A stretch of DNA of 64,000 nucleotides. Source: Plantibacter sp. Leaf314 (GTDB taxonomy: Bacteria > Actinomycetota > Actinomycetes > Actinomycetales > Microbacteriaceae). Position 1 is the first letter of the stretch, and every line of letters starts with the position of its first letter. Of this stretch, positions 44,182 through 52,086 are shown piece by piece. Location: positions 2,401,889 to 2,465,888 of the forward strand of contig NZ_LMOB01000001.1 of NCBI RefSeq assembly GCF_001423185.1, in the 5' to 3' direction. The notes under the pieces were generated by a model, which did not search any database, was not told the origin of the DNA, and saw only the letters and a program-made list of their open reading frames with translations. The position numbers and the translations under genes were made by a program.

Positions 44182-45704
44182 CGAGCGCCGACACGGTCGC
44201 GCCGCTCGCCGCGGTCGACGCTGCGGCTCATGCGTGGGGCGAGCTCGCGGACGACCAGGCCGCCGCGACCATGCTCACGACGGTCCTCGCCGCGGTGGAC
44301 GTGCCGGGCGTCAGCTATGCCGACGCCCGCCTGATCGAAGCCGAGGAGGTCCGCCTGTACTCGACGCTGGAGTCCGGCCTCGACGAGCGGATCGAGCACA
44401 ACCTCGGCGTCGGTGTGCGCGTGCTCTTCAACGGCAGCTGGGGGTTCGCCTCCGTGCCGATCGACGACGACGACGACCTGACGCTCGCCGCCCATCGTGC
44501 CCTCGCCAACGCGCGGAACGCCGACCGGGTCTCGGACGCCCACCGCACTGAGCTGCCGCCGATGCCACCGGTGAGCGGCCGGTACGCGACCGACGTCGTC
44601 CTCGACCCGTTCGCGGTCTCGGCGTCGACGCGCCAGGCCCTGCTCGGCGACATCCTGAGCGCCGCCAGCGCCCCCGTCGAGGTCGTGATGGCGCAGGCCG
44701 GTCTGAACGCGAAACGGCAGCACCGGCACTTCGCCAACACCGAGGGCTCGATGCAGCACCAGCACCTCATCGAGAGCGGCGCGATGGCGCTCGTGAACGC
44801 GGTCGGCAACGGCACGATGCAACGTCGCTCCTTCCCCAACTCGTTCCACGGCAACACCGCGCAGGCGGGCTGGGAGTACGTCGAGGGGCTCCGGATGGTC
44901 GAGGAGGCCGACCGCATCGGTCGGGAGGCCGTCGAGTTGTTGACCGCCCCGCTCGCGCCGCAGGGCACGGCCGACGTCATCATCGGCCCCGCCCAGATGG
45001 CGCTGCAGATCCACGAGTCCACGGGTCACGCGCTCGAGCTCGACCGGATCCTCGGCGACGAGGCGAACTACGCGGGCACCTCCTTCATCGGACCGGACGC
45101 GGTCGGCTCGCTCCGCTACGGCTCCGAGGCGGTGAACATCACCTCGGACCCGACGGTGCCCGGCACCCGAGGTTCCTTCGCGTTCGACGACGAGGGCGTC
45201 CCGGCGTCCCGTCAGCCGCTCATCTCCGAGGGCATCATCCGCAACTTCCTCTCCACCAGGGACTCGGCCGCCCGGATCGGGGTGCCGTCGATCGGCGCAG
45301 CCCGCTCGGACGGCTGGGGCTACACCCCCGTGTGCTTCGCGACGAACGTGTTCCTCGAACCCGGCAGTGGGTCGACTGAGGAACTGCAGGAGCGCCTCGG
45401 CGACGGGTACTACATCGACGACAACCGCAGCTGGTCCATCGACGAACGGCGCCACAACTTCCAGTTCGGCACCGAGGTCGCGTACGAGGTGAAGCACGGT
45501 CGGCGGGGTCGCCTGCTGCGTGGCTTCTCCTACGGCGGCACGACGCCCGAGTTCTGGCAGTCCGTCGAGGCGGTCGCCGGGCCGGAGGAGTTCAAGGCCT
45601 TCGGCATGCCCTGCGGCAAGGGCGAACCCAAGCAATGGGGCTTCCTCGGGCACGGCGCCTCGCCGACGCTCGTGCGGAACCTCCGGATCGGAGTGGACCG
45701 ATGA
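44178..45704 (+). CDS. tldD: TldD-like metallopeptidase subunit
   Basis: 508 residues. TldD is the catalytic half of the TldD-TldE heterodimer, which threads unfolded peptides and degrades or trims them; it processes microcin B17 in Escherichia coli. The zinc motif HExxxH is seen as His279-Glu280-Ser-Thr-Gly-His284, and the third ligand is expected at Cys479 in GMPCGKGEP. GTG start overlapping the oxidoreductase stop. Intact and paired with the next gene, TldE. Confidence 0.92.
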   Translation: MTSADTVAPLAAVDAAAHAWGELADDQAAATMLTTVLAAVDVPGVSYADARLIEAEEVRLYSTLESGLDERIEHNLGVGVRVLFNGSWGFASVPIDDDDDLTLAAHRALANARNADRVSDAHRTELPPMPPVSGRYATDVVLDPFAVSASTRQALLGDILSAASAPVEVVMAQAGLNAKRQHRHFANTEGSMQHQHLIESGAMALVNAVGNGTMQRRSFPNSFHGNTAQAGWEYVEGLRMVEEADRIGREAVELLTAPLAPQGTADVIIGPAQMALQIHESTGHALELDRILGDEANYAGTSFIGPDAVGSLRYGSEAVNITSDPTVPGTRGSFAFDDEGVPASRQPLISEGIIRNFLSTRDSAARIGVPSIGAARSDGWGYTPVCFATNVFLEPGSGSTEELQERLGDGYYIDDNRSWSIDERRHNFQFGTEVAYEVKHGRRGRLLRGFSYGGTTPEFWQSVEAVAGPEEFKAFGMPCGKGEPKQWGFLGHGASPTLVRNLRIGVDR

Positions 45705-47140
45705 GCGACACCGACAGCACGACCACCACCGCGTTCAGGCCCGTCGTGGGCGGCGAGCGAGCCGCGGAGGCGCTCGAGGCCGCCCTGCGCGACGCCCCGG
45801 CCGACCGCATCGAAGCCTTCCTCACCGGTCGGCGCGGGGACTTCACCCGCTTCGCCGGCCGCCGGGTGCACCAGAGCCAGGCCATCGACGAGGTGCAGAT
45901 CATGGTCCGCGCCGAGGTGGACGGGCGGGCGTCACTCGCTGCCGCCAGCTCGATCGCCGGGCTCGGTCGGGCGGTCGCGAACGCGAGTGCCGCCGCGCGC
46001 GAGCAGGCCGAGCGAGGACTCCCCGCCGCTGCTCCTCGAGCCGATCCCGGTCCGGTCGACGAGCCGGAGGTGTCCGGCCGCACCGCGTCCGGCGCCCTGC
46101 TCTGGGGTGAGGACACGGCGGCTTGGGACGTCGGCGAACACGTCGCCCTCGCCGACCGCGCGATGTCTGAGGCCGACCGGGCCGGTGGCGTTGCTGCGGG
46201 CATGTTCGGCCGCGCGGTCACCGAGGTCGCCTTCCACGACCGCGAGCGCGGCACCTCCCGGTACGCCGCGGCGACGGAGGCGCAGGGCTCCCTCACGGTC
46301 CGCATCGAGGACGGTTCGTCCCACTGGAAGGACCTCTCCCGATCCTCCGACCGTCTGCTCGCGGCGGAGTCGGTCGAGCGGACGCTTGCGGAGGCGTCCG
46401 CAGCGCGGGGCCGTGCGCCACTCGCCCCGGGTGAGTACGACGTGGTGCTCGGGGCGCTCGCCGCCGGTGAGTTCCTCGACTTCTTCGGAGCGTTCGGCTT
46501 CACGGGCGGAGCCTTGGCATCCGGCTTCGGCACGGCAGCGACCCGCCCAGGCGAGCAGGCAGCCTCATCGCTCGTCTCCGTACACGACGACGCGACGGCC
46601 GACCTCGGTCTCCCGTTCCCGTTCGACTTCCAGGGCACCACGAAGCGCGACGTCCCGTTCCTCGACCAGGGGCGGGTGGCCGAGGTCGTCACCGACCGCG
46701 AGACCGCGTTCGCCCTCGGGACGGCGTCGAGCGGCAACTTCCACATCGCCCGGGAGGAGGCGCCGCATGCGATCCCGATGAACGTCATCCTCCGCGCCGC
46801 CGACACCACCGAGCTCGACCTCATCGCGGGTGTCGAGCGCGGGGTCTACCTGCAGCGCTTCTGGTACACGCGCACCGTCGACCCGGTCCGCTCGACGATC
46901 ACCGGGGTCACGCGCGATGCGTGCTTCCTCATCGAGAACGGTCGGATCACGCGCCCGGTCGAGTCGCAGCGGTTCACGGTGAGCGTGCTCGAGAGTCTCG
47001 CCCGGGTCGACGGCGTCGGTTCCGTCTCCCTGAGCCAGCCGCTCATGAACGTGTTCAACGGTGCCGCCACCGCGCCGCCGCTCCGTATCCGCGGTTTCGC
47101 CCTCGGCACCGCACCGGTCCCGAAGGGAACGACGGCATGA
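45701..47140 (+). CDS. tldE: TldE/PmbA-like partner subunit
   Basis: 479 residues, PmbA/TldE family, the non-catalytic partner that completes the TldD active chamber. No HExxxH is present, as expected. C-terminal features ASSGNFHIAREEAPHAIPMN and RDACFLIENGRITRPVESQRFTVSVLE are family-typical. The 4-nt overlap with tldD implies balanced synthesis. No small precursor-peptide gene is found nearby, so this copy probably degrades an imported peptide rather than maturing a home-made one. Confidence 0.9.
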   Translation: MSDTDSTTTTAFRPVVGGERAAEALEAALRDAPADRIEAFLTGRRGDFTRFAGRRVHQSQAIDEVQIMVRAEVDGRASLAAASSIAGLGRAVANASAAAREQAERGLPAAAPRADPGPVDEPEVSGRTASGALLWGEDTAAWDVGEHVALADRAMSEADRAGGVAAGMFGRAVTEVAFHDRERGTSRYAAATEAQGSLTVRIEDGSSHWKDLSRSSDRLLAAESVERTLAEASAARGRAPLAPGEYDVVLGALAAGEFLDFFGAFGFTGGALASGFGTAATRPGEQAASSLVSVHDDATADLGLPFPFDFQGTTKRDVPFLDQGRVAEVVTDRETAFALGTASSGNFHIAREEAPHAIPMNVILRAADTTELDLIAGVERGVYLQRFWYTRTVDPVRSTITGVTRDACFLIENGRITRPVESQRFTVSVLESLARVDGVGSVSLSQPLMNVFNGAATAPPLRIRGFALGTAPVPKGTTA

Positions 47141-48045
47141 GTCTCAGGACGAACGAGGACCGCCTGGTCACGCAGATCCTGACCGGCGAGGTCTGGCCGC
47201 CCCAGGCCGACCGACACGGTTACCGGGTCGACCCCGACGGCCACCCCTTCATCCTGCCCGGCATGGGCGGGGTGACGATGGGTGCGCACGTCGGCGAGGC
47301 GGCCACGGGCTACGCCAGCGACCACCTCGAACCCGGGCTGTCGATCCGGCATGCGGGCGGTGAGGCGAACGCCGCACTGCAGTTCCTCAGCTGCGTCGGC
47401 AACGTCGTGACGGTGCGTTCGGGTGCCGCCGTCGGAGCGGAGGGTGTGGTCATCGGTCAGCATGCCTATGTCCTCGCCGACTTCGCCGACGGCTCGCTCC
47501 GCCAGGTGACCACCGGTGACGCCGTGAGTGTGGAGGCCCGCGGTCAGGGCCTGCGCCTCCTCGACCACCCGGACGTCCGGGTGAAGAACCTCGACCCGCG
47601 GCTGCTCCCGCATCTGCCGTTCTCGACGGCGACCGACGGGACGCTCCAGGTCGGTGTCGCCATGCGCGTCCCGGCGGAGGCGGCGGGCGCAGGAGGCGGC
47701 ATGCTCTCGGAGTTCGCCAACACCGACCTGATGGGCGCCTACCCCGGGCTCAGTGAGGACCTCTCGCTCGGCCTCGAGTCGCTCCGCATCGGCGACATCG
47801 TCGTCCTCGAGGATCAGGACCATTCCTACGGCCGCGGCTACCGGCCGGGTTGGATCACGATCGGCGTCATCTCCACGGGCGAGTGTCGGCTCTTCGGGCA
47901 CGGTCCGGGGCCGTCGACCCTGCTGTCCGGACCGGCGTCGGCGTTCACCGTCGTCGACGACCGGGCCGCGAACCTCGGCGTCGCGCTCGCAGGGATGGGC
48001 CGCGCGACCACCACGACCACGACCACGACGGAGACGGACGCATGA
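47137..48045 (+). CDS. DUF4438 protein, copy 1
   Basis: 302 residues, soluble, no signal. Recognised as DUF4438, a family without known function. Landmarks: YRVDPDGHPFILPGMGGVTMGAHVGE near residues 29-54, CVGNVVTVRSGAAVGAEG in the middle, WITIGVISTGE near the end. Many Gly/His/Asp positions are shared with copy 2. The tail is a run of eight threonines then ETDA. 4-nt overlaps on both sides tie it to tldE and copy 2. Confidence 0.8.
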   Translation: MSLRTNEDRLVTQILTGEVWPPQADRHGYRVDPDGHPFILPGMGGVTMGAHVGEAATGYASDHLEPGLSIRHAGGEANAALQFLSCVGNVVTVRSGAAVGAEGVVIGQHAYVLADFADGSLRQVTTGDAVSVEARGQGLRLLDHPDVRVKNLDPRLLPHLPFSTATDGTLQVGVAMRVPAEAAGAGGGMLSEFANTDLMGAYPGLSEDLSLGLESLRIGDIVVLEDQDHSYGRGYRPGWITIGVISTGECRLFGHGPGPSTLLSGPASAFTVVDDRAANLGVALAGMGRATTTTTTTTETDA

Positions 48046-48926
48046 GCTCGATCATCGCCAACAACCTGCTCGGCTTCGTCGAGCACGCCGGCCTCACCCC
48101 GATGGTGTCGTACCGGATCGACCGCGACGGGCACCCCTACGTGCCGATCGGCGACGGTGGGGTCGTGCTCGGCGTGCACCTCGGGGACTCGGTGTTCGGC
48201 ACCGACACCGACCACGTCGCCCCGGGGGTCACCCTCGTGCACCCGGACGCCGGGTCGCGTTTCGGACTGACCTCCTTCGCCTGCATCGGGAACCGTGCGA
48301 CCGTTCGGTCGGGCGCTGCGGCAGGGGCGACGGGGTCCGTCATCGGCAAACGCGGCGAGGCGGGACGGGTCATCGTGTCCTTCGACGACGAGACGATGGC
48401 GGCCCTGCTGCCCGGGGACCGGGTCGCGGTGCACGCCATGGGCCAGGGGTTGCGACGCGAGGACCTGCCCGAGGAGATCGTCCTGCTGAACATCGACCCC
48501 GCGCTCCTCGCCGTCCTCCCACTCACGGTCGAGGACGGCGTCATGGGCTTCGACGTGGTCGGTGTGCTGCCGGGCAAGGTGGCCGGGAACGGTATCGGTC
48601 GGCCCGCGCACCAGTGGGACGTGGACCTCGCCGTCGTCCCGGACTCGCCCGAACTCGCGGGGATCGACATGCGGCTCGGGGACCTGTTCGCGGTCGAGCA
48701 CCTCGACGTCCGCCACAACATGGGGTACCGGCGCGACTGGATCACCGTCGGGATCATCGTGCACGGTGGCTCACCCATGCCCGGTCACGGGCCCGGCTTC
48801 GTCCCGATCGCGTGCGGACCGAGCTCGGTCCTGCGGGTTCGCGCGGTGACCGAGGGGACGGACGGCGTCCGGCCCGCGCTCACCGCCGAACGGCTCGCAG
48901 CGGTGGCCCCCTGGCCGACCGCCTGA
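48042..48926 (+). CDS. DUF4438 protein, copy 2
   Basis: 294 residues, tandem paralogue of the previous gene: YRIDRDGHPYVPIGDGGVVLGVHLGD, CIGNRATVRSGAAAGATG and WITVGIIVHGG align with copy 1 at the same spacing. The shared DGHP, GDGGV/GMGGV, HVGE/HLGD and GHGPG positions may form a ligand site. The two proteins may form a heteromer. Unknown function. Confidence 0.8.
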   Translation: MSSIIANNLLGFVEHAGLTPMVSYRIDRDGHPYVPIGDGGVVLGVHLGDSVFGTDTDHVAPGVTLVHPDAGSRFGLTSFACIGNRATVRSGAAAGATGSVIGKRGEAGRVIVSFDDETMAALLPGDRVAVHAMGQGLRREDLPEEIVLLNIDPALLAVLPLTVEDGVMGFDVVGVLPGKVAGNGIGRPAHQWDVDLAVVPDSPELAGIDMRLGDLFAVEHLDVRHNMGYRRDWITVGIIVHGGSPMPGHGPGFVPIACGPSSVLRVRAVTEGTDGVRPALTAERLAAVAPWPTA

Positions 48927-48994
48927 ACGGACGACATCGCGGCACGCCGCGTCACGACCAACGCACCGCCGCGCCCGCGGCAGGATGGACCATC

Positions 48995-50014
48995 ATGCAG
49001 ATCCTCATCGCCAGCCACCTCGAACCCGAGCACGTCGAGGCGATCCGTGCCTCGCACCCGGACGTGGAGGTGCTCTACGACCCCGCGCTCGTCGGTGCCC
49101 CGCAGTACGTGTCGGACCACCACGGCCCCACGCCGCAGCTCTCCGCGGCCGACCAACAGCGGTGGGAGGACATGCTCGCGCGGGCGGAGGTCGCGTTCGA
49201 CTTCGACTGGCAGGATCCCGCTGCGCTGCCGGAGCGCGCTCCGAAGCTGCGGTGGATCCAGGCGACGAGCGCCGGCATCGGCGCGTTCATGCGTCGCACC
49301 GGCCTCGACCGGAGCGGCATCGTCGCGACGACGGCCGGTGGCGTCCATGCCGTGCCGCTCGCCGAGTTCGCCCTCACCGGGGCGCTCTTCGTCGTGAAGG
49401 GCCTGCCGGATCTGCAGCGTCGGCAGCGCGAGCGCCGGTTCGAGCGCTACACCACCAGGCAGCTGGCCGGCATGCGGGTCACGGTCGTCGGCGTGGGTGG
49501 CATGGGATCGAACGTGGTGCGGACCTTCGACGCGATCGGTGCCCGGGTGACCGCCGTGGGTCGGGTGGGCGGCTCCTACGAGCTGCCCGAGGGCGTCGAG
49601 CTGAGCGATGTGGACCGCCTCGAGGAGGTGCTGCCGGGCACCGAGGTGCTCGTGCTGTGCACGGCGCTCACGCCGGAGACCGAGAACCTCATCAGCGCCG
49701 AGCGGATCGCGCTCCTCCCCGAGGGGGCCGCCGTGGTCAACATCTCGCGCGGACAGGTGATCGACGAGGACGCCCTCATCGACGCCCTCCGTTCGGGCCG
49801 GTTGGGCGGTGCGGCCCTGGACGTCTTCCGCGAGGAGCCGCTGCCCGCGGACTCGCCGCTCTGGGACCTCGACAACGTGCTCATCTCGCCGCACTCGGCG
49901 TCCACGGTGGAGAGCGAGAACGCGACCCTCACGGCGCTGTTCATCGACAACCTCGCCCGATATCGCGCGGGGGAACCCCTGCTCAACCGCTTCGACGCCG
50001 AGCGGGGGTACTGA
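48995..50014 (+). CDS. D-2-hydroxyacid dehydrogenase
   Basis: 339 residues, NAD(P)-dependent. Cofactor motif VGVGGMGSNVV followed by the catalytic-site pieces NISRGQVIDEDAL (Arg in the usual NxxRG context), ALDVFREEPLP and ISPHSAS (His). Interconverts D-2-hydroxyacids and 2-oxoacids. It begins 68 bp after the DUF4438 pair on the same strand, so it may end the same operon and handle an acid released by peptide breakdown (inference). Confidence 0.9.
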   Translation: MQILIASHLEPEHVEAIRASHPDVEVLYDPALVGAPQYVSDHHGPTPQLSAADQQRWEDMLARAEVAFDFDWQDPAALPERAPKLRWIQATSAGIGAFMRRTGLDRSGIVATTAGGVHAVPLAEFALTGALFVVKGLPDLQRRQRERRFERYTTRQLAGMRVTVVGVGGMGSNVVRTFDAIGARVTAVGRVGGSYELPEGVELSDVDRLEEVLPGTEVLVLCTALTPETENLISAERIALLPEGAAVVNISRGQVIDEDALIDALRSGRLGGAALDVFREEPLPADSPLWDLDNVLISPHSASTVESENATLTALFIDNLARYRAGEPLLNRFDAERGY

Positions 50015-50035
50015 CCGGCGGATCCGCAGCCGGTC
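50013..50035. terminator. Terminator between convergent genes
   Basis: GACCGGC, 9 nt, GCCGGTC; 7-bp perfect arms overlapping the dehydrogenase stop codon and 11 bp from the TetR stop. Confidence 0.55.
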
Positions 50036-50045
50036 GGACCGTTCG

Positions 50046-50597
50046 TCAGGCGACGTTCCGCAGGCCGGCGACGAGCACCTCGACGGCCGCCCGGGCTTCC
50101 GACGGCCAGTGGGGGCGGTCCGTCGATGAGCCGATGCCGTGGAGGACCACCATGACGGCACCGACGGGCACGCCGTCGCGCATGTCCCCGTCGGCGACAG
50201 CGCGGGTGAGGAGCTCGGCGACGGTGCGCTCGAGTTCGCCGCCACCGGTCCGTTGCACGTCCGGGTCGACGAAGGCCGCGAGAGCGCGGGCGAGGCCGGT
50301 GTGGGCCACGACGTGTTCCACGAACCCGCGCAGGAAGGCGACCAGGTTGTCTGCGGAGGTCCGTGCCGGGTCCTGGGCCTCGGCGCAGAGGGTCGCCACC
50401 TCGCCCTCGTAGACCGCGGCTGCCAGCGCCGCCCGGGTGGGGAAGTGCCGGTAGAGCGTGCCGACACCCACGCCCGCCCGTGCTGCGAAGTCGTCGAACC
50501 GCAGCTGCGCGTCCTGGTCGAAGGCTTCCCGGGCCGCAGCGACGATCGCGTCGCGGTTCCGACGTGCGTCGGCCCGGAGCGGGCGTGATTCCGGCAT
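50046..50597 (-). CDS. TetR/AcrR-family regulator
   Basis: 183 residues. HTH: RDAIVAAAREAFDQDAQLRFDDFAARAGVGVGTLYRHFPTRAALAAAVYEGE. The C-terminal domain resembles the SbtR-like TetR group. GGAAGG precedes the ATG at 50597; the upstream frame passes through the operators and has no support. Divergent from the ketopantoate-reductase-like gene, whose promoter carries two matching palindromes, so the target is very likely that gene. Confidence 0.87.
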   Translation of the reverse strand: MPESRPLRADARRNRDAIVAAAREAFDQDAQLRFDDFAARAGVGVGTLYRHFPTRAALAAAVYEGEVATLCAEAQDPARTSADNLVAFLRGFVEHVVAHTGLARALAAFVDPDVQRTGGGELERTVAELLTRAVADGDMRDGVPVGAVMVVLHGIGSSTDRPHWPSEARAAVEVLVAGLRNVA

Positions 50598-50611
50598 CGG
50601 GCCGCCTTCCG

Positions 50612-50640
50612 TTGACAAGTGGAGGTAATCTCCATATCTT
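50612..50640 (+). promoter_or_regulatory. Promoter TTGACA-N17-TATCTT
   Basis: Consensus-grade -35 at 50612-50617 and -10 at 50635-50640 for the gene at 50683. Confidence 0.7.
50620..50634. promoter_or_regulatory. TetR operator 1, TGGAG-GTAAT-CTCCA
   Basis: Palindrome placed exactly between the -35 and -10 boxes. Nearly identical to operator 2, 28 bp away. Confidence 0.7.
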
Positions 50641-50647
50641 GTGTACA

Positions 50648-50662
50648 TGGAGACGATCTCCA
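50648..50662. promoter_or_regulatory. TetR operator 2, TGGAG-ACGAT-CTCCA
   Basis: Same 15-bp layout, with arms extending to ATGGAGA/TCTCCAT, covering the expected transcription start. Confidence 0.7.
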
Positions 50663-50682
50663 TCTTATGACTGGAGTCGACG

Positions 50683-51606
50683 ATGCGGATCTTGATGTTC
50701 GGGCGAGGGGTGATCGCCACCGTCTACGGCTGCATGCTCGACGAGGCCGGGCACGACGTCGAGTTCTACGTGCGGCCGGGACGCGCCGAGGAGTATGGCG
50801 ACGAGGTTCGGCTGGACTGGATCGACGGACGGAGGAAGCCCTTCGGGCGGCGACGGCAGGAGGCGTTCCGGACGTCGTTGCGCGAGACGCTCGATGCTGC
50901 GGACGGGTTCGAGCTGATCGTGCTCAGCGTCGGCCACCATCGGCTCGCCGAAGCGGCGGCGTTCCTGGCCCCACGCATCGGCGAGGCGAGCGTGCTGGTG
51001 TTCGGCAACGTCTGGAAGGAACCACTCGACGCGGTCGCACCACTGCCCGCAGATCAGGTCGTGTTCGGTTTCCCGCAGGCGGGTGGCGGATTCGGCGAGG
51101 ACGGCGTCCTCCAGGTGGCGTCGCTCCCCTCGGTCGTCGTCGGCACCGACGGCGCATCCGCTTCGATACGGGAGGCGGCGGTCGTCGCCGCCTTGCGGGA
51201 GACGGGCCTCTCGGTCCGTCGGGAGCCGGACATGCGCGGATGGCTGTGGCTGCACTTCGTGGCCGACGCCGGCATGTTCGCCCAAGCGCTTCGGAGTGGA
51301 TCGCTCGCCCGGATGATCGGCGACCGCCAGGCGTTCCGCACCGCGTTCGCGACCGCGCGTGCGCTGCTCCCACTCCTCGAGGCCAGAGGAGTCGACCTCG
51401 GACGGCATCGGAGCGCCACCCTGCCGTTCAGGTTCCCCGGCCTCATGGCGGCCGCATCGGCATGGGTGACCAAGCTCGTCCCGATGGCCGGTACAAGCCT
51501 CGCCGCACACACCGACCCTCGCGCCGCGGAAGCACTCGCCGTGTTGGCGGACACCCGACTGGAGGCGCGCCGGCTCGGCGTCCCAATCCCGCGTCTCGGG
51601 CCCTGA
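50683..51606 (+). CDS. Ketopantoate reductase (ApbA/PanE)-family protein
   Basis: 307 residues. The N-terminal Rossmann fold opens MRILMFGRGVIATVYGCML (GxGxxxxxxG-like variant, with Arg in place of the second residue's usual Ala/Gly) and the C-terminal helical domain is ApbA_C-like. Family members reduce 2-oxoacids with NADPH. It is not beside pantothenate genes and is under TetR control, so a role other than pantoate synthesis is likely. CTGGAG precedes the ATG. Confidence 0.8.
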   Translation: MRILMFGRGVIATVYGCMLDEAGHDVEFYVRPGRAEEYGDEVRLDWIDGRRKPFGRRRQEAFRTSLRETLDAADGFELIVLSVGHHRLAEAAAFLAPRIGEASVLVFGNVWKEPLDAVAPLPADQVVFGFPQAGGGFGEDGVLQVASLPSVVVGTDGASASIREAAVVAALRETGLSVRREPDMRGWLWLHFVADAGMFAQALRSGSLARMIGDRQAFRTAFATARALLPLLEARGVDLGRHRSATLPFRFPGLMAAASAWVTKLVPMAGTSLAAHTDPRAAEALAVLADTRLEARRLGVPIPRLGP

Positions 51607-51642
51607 GCGGCCGCGTGGCCCGATTCCCGGTCGAGGGCAGCC

Positions 51643-52086
51643 TCAGTCCCAGGCGTCCGAACCCGGCTGCAAGCGGGCGATGAGTTGGATCTCGACGGGC
51701 GCATCGCCGGGAAGCGCAGCGACACCGAGTGCGGCCCGGACGGGCAGCGCGGCGTCCGGGAAACGCTCGACGACGACGGCGCTCGCCGCGTCGGCGATCT
51801 CGCTCAGCCGGACGAACCCGTCGGCCACCGCGAGGTACACCGTCAGTGAGACGACCTCTCCGAGCGCTCTGCCCTCGGGTACGACGCTCGCGGCGGCCGC
51901 GAGGGCTCGCTCCGTTGCCACTCGGGTGGCTGCCAGCGCTTCGACGTCGTCCAGTTCACGGCCGATCCGCCCGGTCGCCAGGAGCGCGCCGTCGACGCGG
52001 GGGGTCATGCCGGCCGTGTGCACCAGGTCGTCGACGAGCCGGGCGACCGAGTAGGCGCCGGCCGGCCGGACCGTCGCATCGCTCAT
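51643..52086 (-). CDS. RidA (YjgF/YER057c/UK114) family protein
   Basis: 147 residues, trimeric deaminase family that clears reactive enamine/imine intermediates made by PLP enzymes. GRIGRELDDVEALAATRVATERALAAAAS and GEVVSLTVYLAVADGF are typical. The end (ALPVRAALGVAALPGDAPVEIQLIA) fits the subgroup with the motif RAAxGVxxLPxxxxVEI; the Arg120-region Arg is conserved. It is coupled by a 4-nt overlap to the aminotransferase, whose products it probably detoxifies. Confidence 0.9.
   Translation of the reverse strand: MSDATVRPAGAYSVARLVDDLVHTAGMTPRVDGALLATGRIGRELDDVEALAATRVATERALAAAASVVPEGRALGEVVSLTVYLAVADGFVRLSEIADAASAVVVERFPDAALPVRAALGVAALPGDAPVEIQLIARLQPGSDAWD

Noticed and set aside
45592..46824. 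Long minus-strand frame opposite tldE
   Set aside because: Ser/Arg/Ala-rich shadow translation with no start support; tldE is unambiguous.
44178..48926. RiPP biosynthesis island (TldDE maturing a home-made peptide)
   Set aside because: No short precursor-like gene, no YcaO, radical-SAM or lanthipeptide enzyme, and no exporter. The adjacent ABC system is an importer with a binding protein.
46921..50014. Longer upstream starts for the DUF4438 and dehydrogenase genes
   Set aside because: The extra N-terminal parts are out-of-family Arg-rich sequence lying over the previous genes; the chosen ATGs give 4-nt overlaps or conserved beginnings.
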